Assembly (NCBI RefSeq): GCF_963678635.1
Contig: NC_087064.1
Span: 16,113,802 to 16,177,801, forward strand
Origin: Symsagittifera roscoffensis
Taxonomy: Eukaryota; Xenacoelomorpha; Acoela; Convolutidae
Direction: 5' to 3'
Length of the DNA: 64,000 nt
Shown here: piece by piece, positions 55,237-64,000 of the stretch
Numbering within the stretch: the first letter of the stretch is position 1
Layout: the number at the start of each line of letters is the position of its first letter
Notes under the pieces: model-generated
What the model was told of the DNA's origin: nothing
Databases searched by the model: none
Seen by the model: the letters and a program-made list of their open reading frames with translations, nothing else
Made by a program: the position numbers and the translations under genes

Positions 55237-56580
55237 ATGATAGCAGTCGAAAACGACTACGAACCTATTATATATGAACAACTTTTTACATCACATATAT
55301 ATGAAAATCAGTTGGAACTTCTTCACAATTATTATATTGAACCCATCAATACTACACAAACTGTACAAGAAGTAAACAAAATCAACACCGTAAATAAACC
55401 CAATGAAAATGACAAAACAAAATGCTTAAATACAAATCACATCTACCAAAATGTACAAAAAGAACAACCCAAAGAAAAAATTTGGACAATACCATTTCTT
55501 TTAAAAAGTCCAAGAAACAAAGAATTTCAACCACCAGATCTTGAAATTGATTTTTTAATTGATTCAGGAGCAGAATCAAACATTATTAACATTCCCACAT
55601 GGAATGAAATCAAAACATTACACCCAAAATTAACGCTTCTTGCAACCTCCAGTAAACTAGCAACAGCACAAGGATCAACATTAGTAAATTATGGAAAAGT
55701 TCAATTATTCCTTCTCCCCACAAAAACAATGGAGCAAAATAAAATTCTAAACAAGCCATTTAAACAAATATTTCATATCACAGATATTAAACAAAATATC
55801 ATTGGCATACTATTTATCTCGAAATATATACCAACAATCAACATCTTGAATAGTAAAATACTAATCAAAGATAAGTACACAAAAACAAAAAATACAGCTC
55901 TAACATTTTTTCAAAGATTAAATAAACAACCACCATTCTTTTCAAAATTTTATCCAATTTATAACCAACAACGGAAACACCTGAAACCACTATCAGGAAA
56001 TAAATATAACTTTTCAATAAAACAAGTTCACCAATATGATAAAAATCAAAATAAACAACAACTCTTTATGTCAGACTTTGAATTCAAACCTATCCATAAG
56101 TTTTTCAAAATCACGATTTCATCCATAAAATATTTGAAAAATACGAATTCAGACATCATTTCCTTACATGTATATAACAATACACCGTATCAAGTAACAT
56201 TACCCTTAGGACTTTTAGGATATTGCGAAACAAACGCTACAATATCACCCATACATGAAAAAGCATACCGTGTAAATATTATACTCCAATTATTAGATAT
56301 TTGTCAATCCACAATTCTTAATGAAGAACTATCCATAAATAATATAATAAGTAATGAAAAAAGAAATACAGAATATTTCACAAAAACCCCATATTTCAAA
56401 CCTACATTCAACATAACCAACTATACAGAAGATCAGCAGAAGTTTTTAACAATGTTTAACTTCCAACATTCACAAATAACACTGGCTAACTTATCAAATT
56501 CGTCTTGTGTTATTCATCAGTCTATGCAACATCAAAATTTGATGTTGGAAAAATCAGTTCATTACTACATCTCCCGTTAA
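55237..56580 (+). pseudogene. Plus element protease and pre-RT region
   Basis: 447 open codons. The aspartic protease motif is IDSGAESNIIN (about residues 108-118), followed by a Leu-Ala-Thr-Ala-Gln strand and a TDIKQNIIGILF strand typical of retroviral-type proteases, which cleave the polyproteins. The rest is a linker of unknown role before RT. The end of this frame is out of phase; the RT continues in the frame opening around 56505. Confidence 0.85.
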
Positions 56581-57200
56581 AACCTGACGCAGTTTTCAAA
56601 AAACAAAGAGCAAGTAAAGTACCAATTCATTTACACGATAAAGTGAACAGATTACTCGATATTTTAGAGCAATACAAAATTATCTCACCGGTAAACAAAG
56701 AAGAACAACCAAAAGGTAACACATTTATTAACCCTGTTATCATCCTAGCAAAAGGAGAATCATTAAAAATAGTTTTAGACGCTAGATATCTCAATTCACT
56801 AATAGACGATTCAAAATGCAATTGGCCTATTGAACCAATACAAGTTATTTTAACAAAAATAAATGGAAAATACTTTACAACCGCAGATATGAATAGTGCA
56901 TACAATCAAATGCCACTAGATGAACAATCACGACGTTTAACACAATTTGTTATTGGAAATCAACAATATGAATTCAACCGCCTATTCTATGGAATATCCA
57001 TAGGACCAGCAGCATTTTCAGCTTTTATGAGTAAAATTTTTAGACCACTAATACTTAAGAAAAACGCAATCACCTATTTAGACGATGTTTTTATGCAATC
57101 ACAGACAAAAGAAGAAATGTTTACAGTTTTAGAACACTATCATAAAATACTTCAGAACGAAAATCTGAAGGCGGCCCCGATAAATAACACTTCTTTTTAA
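56505..57200 (+). pseudogene. Plus element reverse transcriptase portion
   Basis: 231 open codons. RT motifs: NPVIILAKGESLKIVLDARYLN (fingers; shown here as NPVIILAKG and VLDARYLN regions), TTADMNSAYNQMPL (motif A Asp), FYGISIGPAAFSAFM (motif B region), ITYLDDVFMQ (catalytic YLDD). The frame is lost near 57180, before the RT thumb. Confidence 0.88.
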
Positions 57201-57324
57201 CACGAGTTAAGTTTTTAGGACATAATATAGAAAGAAAAACAATCACTCCATTAAAATTACGCATTGATGCTATTCAAAACTTCAACCACCAACAAACAAA
57301 AAGAAAATCCAAGAATTCCTTGGA

Positions 57325-57978
57325 ATGTTAAATTTCTTAAGCAAATACGTTTATAAAATGCAATTATATTTAAGACCATTCTATAATATCCTCAGACAAC
57401 AAAATAATTTTGAATGGAATACTGAACATCAAACACGATTTGAAGAAATCAAAAAACTTCTAAGTAAACAAATTTCAAATACAATTCCAGATCCAAATCA
57501 ACCATTCTATGCAATGTGCGATGCTTCAAATTTTGGCATCGGCGCAGCATTATTACAATCACACAATGGTACAAATAAAATGAACCTTATATCAGCAAAT
57601 TCTCGATTATTCACTCAAGCAGAGCTACGACTCTCAGTTTTAATGAGAGAATGTACAGCTATAATTTATACACTTACAGAATATGAATTTCTGATACTTG
57701 GATCAAAACATCCAACAGTTCTATTCACAGATCATAAGCCAATCATTTTTCTCTTTACACAAAAGTCAAATCCAAATTACCGAGTTTATAGATTTCAATT
57801 AATTCTAATGAAATTTTCAAATTTACATATAGTCTGGACAACAGGAAAGAATCTTGCACTACCAGATACATTAAGTCGAAATACACCACCTGAATTGCTT
57901 ACACGAAAAACTACAGTTGAAATACCCAAAAAAAAATCAAATTTTATCTTGCAGAAAACGAAACATCACCCCGACTAG
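57325..57978 (+). pseudogene. Plus element RT connection and RNase H portion
   Basis: 217 open codons. It begins with MLNFLSKYVYKMQLYLRP (connection). RNase H: MCDASNFGIGAALLQ (catalytic Asp), RECTAIIYTLTEYEF (Glu region), FTDHKPIIFLF (Asp), and LPDTLSRN end. It removes RNA from the RNA-DNA hybrid. It is in the protease frame; frame breaks lie on both sides. Confidence 0.88.
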
Positions 57979-58226
57979 AATGCAAATATGCAGTAAAAAC
58001 TGACATTGAACAATCACAGATAAATAACCTACAACACTTCCCACCTTACTTAGATTGCCAAGATAACCACTATGAAGTTGATCTACTTGGAACATCAACT
58101 TTCAAACCAATTCCGTACTCACAATGGATAAAAAATAACACCCAACAAAAACGAGTAAAACAACACTCGCATAAAAAAGACATTTTTCCGTTAACTGAAA
58201 AAGAAAATTTAACTGATAAAATAAAT

Positions 58227-58721
58227 TTGTCAGGCCCACAAACAAATGATTCAAAATACACGATAAATCAAGTTTTTGACCTCCATGACCCACTTGACAC
58301 AATTCCTTTATCTAAATTAGAAATTGAAAACATTTTTCTCCCCCCAACAGATAAAATTACAATTAATACCTTGAAACAATATCAAAATCTTGACCCAGTA
58401 ATTAGACAACTAAAATCATGGCACAAATACAAAACTAAACCCGTAAAGGCAGATACCACAATTTTAGGAAATAAAACCCTCCTCCGATATTTTCGAAAAT
58501 TTAATAATACAACAATTAATGAAAACACAGACCTTCTAGAATATCAAATAAATGAATCTACAGTTCCCTGTCTCCCTTTAAGTATGATTCTCATAGCTTT
58601 TAACATTTCACATACACAAAACATTAAAGGACACTCTGGATCAGAGAAAACATATTCAAATTTCATTCAAAAATTTTTATTTTCCAAATGCACCAATTTG
58701 GATAAAAATACTATGCAATGA
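58227..58721 (+). pseudogene. Plus element integrase N-terminal portion
   Basis: 164 open codons in the alternate frame. It contains a spacer region and the His-His half of the integrase zinc finger (ISHTQNIKGHSGSEKTY). The Cys-Cys half lies just after, in the frame of the next piece (about 58711-58735). Confidence 0.75.
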
Positions 58722-58875
58722 TTGTATAGTATGTCAGCTAAATAAACCTTATCCAAATCAAAAACAAATAGCACAAAAACAAGATTTTAAAGGACAAAGT
58801 TTATATTTTAACCATCGTATCTCATTCGATACAAAAGGACCAATTTCCCCATCATCTGAAGGAAACTCCTACATT

Positions 58876-60108
58876 ATGGTAATTGTTGACGCATTTGCAC
58901 ATTATGTAGCACTTAACCCAGTACCACATTGTAACGCTTATTACGCTTACACAACACTTTATGAACACTGGATAGCCATGTTCGGATTACCCGAAATTTT
59001 AGTTACAGACAACGGTACAGAATTCGTAAATAATGAAATCATCACACTGTGTCATTTATATAACATTAAGCACAAACCACGTACATCTCATGCACCTTGG
59101 ACAAACGGCTTAGTCGAAGGTATGAACCGTTCACTACAAGAATATCTTAGATGTATCATAAATGGAAATGATACAAGATACACCGAATGGTCAGCAGATG
59201 TAAAATTATTTCCCTTAGCATATAATTCACAAATTACGACAACTCTAGGAATGTCACCATATGAAATGGTTTTTATTCAAAAGCCACGTAAACCAATTAT
59301 GTTTACAGCAAACTCTCATAAAAATGCACAAGGTTATTGTCAATCGAATAAAGACTCAATTTGTTGTAACCTACCTTTACACACACATGATGAAGATCAT
59401 TTTCATCACCCACAAATCCTTAAATTAGCCTCCGGTACACACACCGAATGGATTTTAAATAGAGATAAAAAACACAATGAAATTTACCAAAAAGTAACAA
59501 AAAAGTTGTTACAAAGGCAAAACATTAACGAACAAATAAATTCACGCTTTACACCAGCCTCCGATTTAAAAATTGGAACATTTGTTTTAATTCCTAATTT
59601 TAATACTCAAAAAGGAATTTCTAAAAAATTACAGCCCCTCCGTAAAGGACCATACCAAATGATCGCCAAACCCACTGACGTAACATATAAAATCACCGAT
59701 TCAGACCAAAAAGAAATTGTTCAACATCGAAACAATCTACTACCTTATTACCCAAAAGAATACGCACTACGCGAACTAACTCAATTATATTCTTTTACAG
59801 GTTTAAAAGTTATTCAAAATCACCCACATACGGAAAATGAAATAAAAGAACAAAATGACATTCACCTTGAAAAACGAAATAAAAAATCAACTACAACCAA
59901 AAACAATACAAAAAAGTTAGATCAAAATATACCTCAAAAAGAAAGAAAAAATAGAAAAATAACAGAAAAAATTATACCCCAAGAACAATTCGTAAAATCA
60001 GAACATAGAGAGTCATCACGACTTAGAAATCAACCACGCAAAAACTATAAAACATTCATTCCACAATCTAAAATATTAAAGAAAGTTGAATTTCAAAAAC
60101 AGCTTTAA
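58876..60108 (+). pseudogene. Plus element integrase catalytic and C-terminal portion
   Basis: 410 codons from an internal ATG; the open frame extends upstream to about 58700 and includes the first catalytic Asp (Phe-Asp-Thr-Lys-Gly, about 58827). Second Asp in LVTDNGTEFVN, Glu in NGLVEGMNRSL, the DDE triad for strand transfer. The C-terminal domain has KIGTFVLIPNFN and LQPLRKGPYQMI (SH3-like fold), then a Lys/Glu-rich tail. Confidence 0.88.
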
Positions 60109-60702
60109 TTTTACAATTAATAATCTTTGCACCTCTGAAACATTTTGAACTTTCATTTTTCAAAATAACATGCTGACAAACACGCAGCGACTCTTGTTCA
60201 AAATTAGCCAATAGGATTCATTCAATCCGTCACCTTCTATAACTCTAACACAAACCAATTAGACGAAAGATATTGAACTCCAGGCATATCTATAACAATA
60301 ACTTTACAACCTCCAGGTCAAAAATAAGCAAACCACTCCAACTTGACAACTAAAATAAATACCACCATAATATCATAACCCTCCCTTATCTAATAACGCA
60401 AAGATCAACAATATTTTCCCAACTCAGACCTCAAAAACCCCCCAAACAAAAATGTTAAATTAGCCTAAAGTAAAAGAATGACCATATTAAATTAGCCTAA
60501 AGTACAAAAATCTCAAAAAAACCCCAGATCACTTGACAAACAAAAATAAAGTAAAAGAAGACCTCCCGAACACCATAAAATTCGCCCCCAACAATTTTTC
60601 ACAAAACTGAACCCACTTGTCAAAAAACCAATAAATAATTCGACCACACTTAAAAATTGCCCCAAACAACAAAAAATATTCGATCAAAAAGCCATTTCTT
60701 AA
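60109..60702 (+). other. Noncoding A/C-rich interval between pol and the 3' ORFs
   Basis: No ORF. An imperfect repeat ATTAAATTAGCCTAAAGTA occurs twice (60453-60473 and 60485-60502). It could hold a splice acceptor for subgenomic 3' ORF messages, but none stood out. Confidence 0.45.
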
Positions 60703-60930
60703 ATGCTCTTCTCTCGATCAGTCAACATAATTCTCAACATTTTCATAAACTTTTTAACAATATTTAAACTTTTATTCATATTTCTTTTTGATACCTTTGA
60801 AGCTTTTGTAATAATCTTAATCATTTTTTGCAATAGTTTTTTAATTTTCTATTCCATATTTGAACTATATCTCCAGCTTTCAAAAGCCATTGACCATATT
60901 CACAGGTACGAAAACCCAAAATTTATGTAA
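60703..60930 (+). CDS. Small hydrophobic ORF 1 of the plus element
   Basis: 75 codons. About 55 residues are Ile/Leu/Phe-rich, enough for two membrane spans, followed by a polar end. The TAA is immediately followed by the ATG of the next ORF in the same frame, so the two could originally be one protein or a coupled pair. No family recognised. Confidence 0.45.
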   Translation: MLFSRSVNIILNIFINFLTIFKLLFIFLFDTFEAFVIILIIFCNSFLIFYSIFELYLQLSKAIDHIHRYENPKFM

Positions 60931-61143
60931 ATGTTACAAACCATTTTTAGTAGAACAGATATTTTTTTACTATTTGTAATTTGTATAACATTTTTATCAT
61001 CCCTCATATTGACAATATGCAATTGTATAAAGAACGCAGTCATAACCTTCGCCTTAGCAACAATCCTTTCAATTCTTTTTCTAGAAGAATACTACAATAA
61101 ACATAAATTTTTTCACTTAAAGAAATCAATAAAAAACCCTTAA
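60931..61143 (+). CDS. Small hydrophobic ORF 2 of the plus element
   Basis: 70 codons with two hydrophobic spans (about residues 11-30 and 35-50) and a basic C-terminus. Located between pol and the envelope-like region, where complex retroviruses carry accessory genes. Role unknown. Confidence 0.45.
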   Translation: MLQTIFSRTDIFLLFVICITFLSSLILTICNCIKNAVITFALATILSILFLEEYYNKHKFFHLKKSIKNP

Positions 61144-62261
61144 AAATTGCTAACCAACAATCACACAGTCAGTCTTCACCGACATCATCCCAAGAAAACC
61201 CGACACCACCTACAACTACCCAAAACCCCCAAACATCTACACGAATTTCTTTCCAAGATAACCCATATACTTTTGAAGAACGACACGCTCGCTTATCTGA
61301 ACCACTAGAACCAGTTCAGCGACAGGCACCTCTAAGTGAACCAACATATAACTTGTACCCAACACTACCACAAGAATTAAGTAGAATACGGAATTTTAGT
61401 CAAAACCAAAATACAGTTGAAATAAATAGACAAATTATACATCCACGACGAAATAAAAATTTTCAAACCCCCCGAGTTCATTTTGATATACCCCAATCCC
61501 CATCACCGAGTACTCCGGAAAACCCAATTAGCATATTACCGGAAACCCCTACGCTTCTTTCACAACGTAGCACCTCAAGCCTACCCTCAGATTACTTAGG
61601 TTCAACACCAACATCTGAACAAATACGTGAAAATCCCTTTAACCCCCCAAACCAAACATCACGGCTACCATATTGGACAACACAATCATTCACACAAGGT
61701 GAACCAAATTTAATAAATGATCCAATAGATATTTTTACAGATACAACAACATCATCATCACTACCAGAAACATTATCACTACCATCAACACCATCAATAA
61801 GCCAGATTTCACCGACACCTTTTCCTTTAAATTTCCCAAATAACCTCTACGCTAGATATCGAGAACAATCATCAACAAATATCCCTTTAAGATTAGACTG
61901 CAACACATTCACAGCACCCCGAGCCTTATTTGGACAACACCCAGAAAGTAACCGACTCCACAACTGGGCACTTAATAGATTACAATATAGACAAGATATC
62001 CACGAAGACATTCGTGACCATAACATCCAAATACTCCAACAAAATAGCCTACAATTAAAATTTGAAATCACGGTTAAACTAAACAACATTGCTCAACATC
62101 CTTACCCATTAAACCCACCAAATATAACAGCTCAATCGCTACCACCACCATTTATAACAACTGAAGTAATATATAAATACGACAGATATACCAAAAAGAC
62201 AATTGGTTACATCACATTTTATAACCCGTACTCAGGATTATCATACACATGTATATTCTAA
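61144..62261 (+). CDS. Pro/Ser/Thr-rich ORF of the plus element
   Basis: An open frame enters from the left without a clear ATG (a non-ATG start near 61353 gives 302 residues). The first two thirds are rich in Pro, Ser, Thr, Asn; the last third (RLHNWALNRLQYRQDIHEDI and following) is more structured. No signal peptide. It overlaps the start of the next ORF by 13 bases. Possibly an accessory or phosphoprotein-like gene. Not recognised. Confidence 0.5.
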
Positions 62262-64000
62262 AAATATTGATTTTTCTCCAACTCCTTTTTCTAATAATCT
62301 CCGATCAGAACATAAACCCTTCTCCCCGCACAGGACCCCAAGACTTACTAGTAACACATTACGATTGTGAAGAAAATGAACAAAAAACACTACACAAATA
62401 TGCAATAAATCAAGTATCACAATGCGAAACAGAACCACAAGCTATAGAAACTACAAATGTAATAGCGACACTCTATTCAAAAGCCCGAGCAACAACAGTT
62501 ATAGGATATAAATATACAGCAACATTTTCCGAAAAGAAAGTACATTGTTCACAAGTCTCAAACGGAAATAAAAACCGACATGACCACGAATCATTCTACC
62601 AAAGTAATATAGAACGACTTTTACATCTAAATCCCGACGATTGTAAAAACGAGTTACTCAGACTAAATATCACAAGAAATAAAAAACACCGACAGACAAT
62701 TAGTATATTTTCAAGTCTTTGCCGATTCTGTACATCAAGCAGAACTTGAAAGATATCAAGGACATATAAAACTAGATGAAAAATACCCATACAACGGCGC
62801 ACACGGAAGATTAACTTATGACATACACGATAAGCACTGGATACCACACATTGGTATAAATAATCCATCAAACTGCAAAGCAGACACAAAAAATAGAGGA
62901 TATCAAGAAACAATGTTTTTCGATTGGAAAATACAACTCGAAAAAATACAATTCACACGAGATTTATCTGACAACACAATGATCTATCAAGGAATTAGAC
63001 TACCTTGTAAAAACGATCAAGGTTATTGTGACCCTACAACACGAACACAAGCAACAATTGTTTGGTTTCCCGAAGATACATGTACAACATTTCAAGTAGC
63101 AAAAATACACGCTCGAATGATAAAATTTCACGAAAAATATTTTATACAATCAATTCCAAATGAACAAGTAAATCCATCACGGAAACAAAGTACTGATTTT
63201 CGAAACATCCATAATATAGAAAATAAATTGACACGTTTTCAAATATATCAAGAAACAGAACTCGCATGCAAATACAGAAATCCACTTCACAAAACACAAT
63301 ATTCTGAAATATTAGTTGAATACGAAAAAGGTTTCGACATGATCACTGGAAAAATAAAAACTGACCCTTATGCCACAGGTCATCCTCTAAACGAAGGAAC
63401 ATCATATATACCAGTTAACTTTCAAAAAAGTAATGGTCAACCTGGTGGACATCTAAAGCCACATGACACTAGAAGCACACGTTTACAAGAACTATCACTA
63501 ATGAATAATTCTTATTTTGGTAATATCCACTACGATATCCACTTAGATATGAAATTAGACTACACAATTAGCCGATTTTTTCAGGAAATGTCACTCTCTG
63601 AATTAGAAACACTTCACCAACTATGCGAATTAGAACGGACACAAATCCTACAATCACTTGCACTAGCAGTATTAAAAATACCCTACGCAGGATATTTACT
63701 ATCAGGAAATAGATCAAATTTTTTAGACTACGAAGGAAATATTTTATGGTTTTATACTTGTACCAAAAAAGTATCATCACTATATGTTTTTGAAGATAAA
63801 AGATGCTATAAAAGAATCCCTATCTTTTATAAAAATAAAGTACATTTTGTTGACACACTTTCAAGACGAACATATTTTTGGGATACCGCAGTCCCATGTG
63901 GATCAGAAAATAGCCACAATGTAGTACAATTGAACCCAGATGAAGATAAATATTATCTTCTTACCCCATACCCCACATTAATGCAATCACTCAAAAAATT
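62249..64000 (+). pseudogene. Envelope-like glycoprotein region, frameshifted, incomplete
   Basis: It opens at an ATG with a hydrophobic signal-like segment (residues 2-18). This is followed by a Cys-containing ectodomain-like sequence with several Asn-X-Ser/Thr sites. The frame closes at 62749; in a different frame the coding character continues without a stop from about 62690 to the window end, so one frameshift separates the two pieces. Regularly spaced Cys residues and conserved-looking Gly/Asn/Arg patches resemble envelope glycoproteins captured by some LTR elements. The membrane anchor would lie beyond 64000. The viral source family is not settled here. Confidence 0.65.

Larger units (their letters stand above)
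45713..55309 (+). repeat. Unit 2 of the 9.6 kb direct tandem duplication
   Basis: It starts GTCAAGCAAAGTCCAGAAC directly after GAAAATC of unit 1 and continues past 55309 into the rest of the plus element. Differences from unit 1 are few: a C-run of 7 instead of 14 (47813 against 38189), a 22 bp deletion near 50767, and scattered substitutions, more frequent at 47900-48700. By eye it is about 98-99 percent identical. Confidence 0.95.
49875..64000 (+). mobile_element. Plus-strand Gypsy-type LTR element with envelope-like region (runs off window)
   Basis: More than 14 kb. Order: palindrome and putative LTR, leader with short repeats, ORF A, ORF B, gag, protease, RT, RNase H, integrase, about 600 bp noncoding, two small hydrophobic ORFs, a Pro/Ser/Thr-rich ORF, and an envelope-like glycoprotein region still open at 64000. 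The sense strand is very A-rich and G-poor. Pol is broken by several frameshifts. The 3' LTR is outside the window, so LTR limits are unproven. Confidence 0.85.

Overview
This is a nuclear segment of an animal-like eukaryotic genome. It is AT-rich, has GT-AG introns, a canonical 160-residue ribosomal protein eL21, a telomerase reverse transcriptase, a PX-BAR sorting nexin, a non-LTR retrotransposon with an AP endonuclease, and Ty3/Gypsy-type LTR elements, one with an envelope-like 3' region. The phylum cannot be fixed from the sequence. All calls come from reading the sequence and recalling families; no search was run.

Layout. (1) 1-19.8 kb, the gene-bearing arm, all on the + strand: an eight-exon sorting nexin (3538-15201) whose introns are packed with repeats, an apparently intronless TERT (15795-18569), and two-exon RPL21 (18817-19767). 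The three genes sit head to tail, and both TERT and RPL21 have a 3' splice acceptor just before the ATG. A LINE (11177-14536, minus strand) lies inside a short interspersed repeat, which itself lies inside the last intron of the sorting nexin. (2) 19.8-28.4 kb: an eight-unit satellite of about 165 bp (22111-23330), a membrane-segment exon, a 5'-truncated LINE fragment, a further coding-like exon, and an intact 467-residue type II membrane protein that looks like a glycosyltransferase (27019-28422). (3) 28.8-36.5 kb: a minus-strand, stop-riddled Gypsy element (30968-36546), and beside it an older fragment of the same family split by a 1.5 kb foldback-like element built from short GGAATCC repeats around a palindromic array. 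(4) 36.1-55.3 kb: a 9.6 kb direct tandem duplication (36088-45712 and 45713-55309) that copies the 5' end of the minus Gypsy element, a block of the same satellite, anonymous DNA, and the 5' half of a second, plus-strand LTR element. (5) 40.3-64 kb: that plus-strand element, whose longer copy runs off the window end. It is strikingly A-rich and G-poor on its sense strand. It has three overlapping gag-region ORFs, a protease/RT/RNase H/integrase region broken by frameshifts, and then several accessory ORFs and an envelope-like glycoprotein region.

The most unusual material is: the complex multi-ORF LTR element and its partial tandem duplication; a short interspersed family with hairpins at both ends carrying exchangeable tRNA-like cores in the middle; the foldback element; and the compact SNX-TERT-RPL21 cluster that could be trans-spliced. 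Most short ORFs elsewhere are antisense or out-of-frame shadows and are left out.
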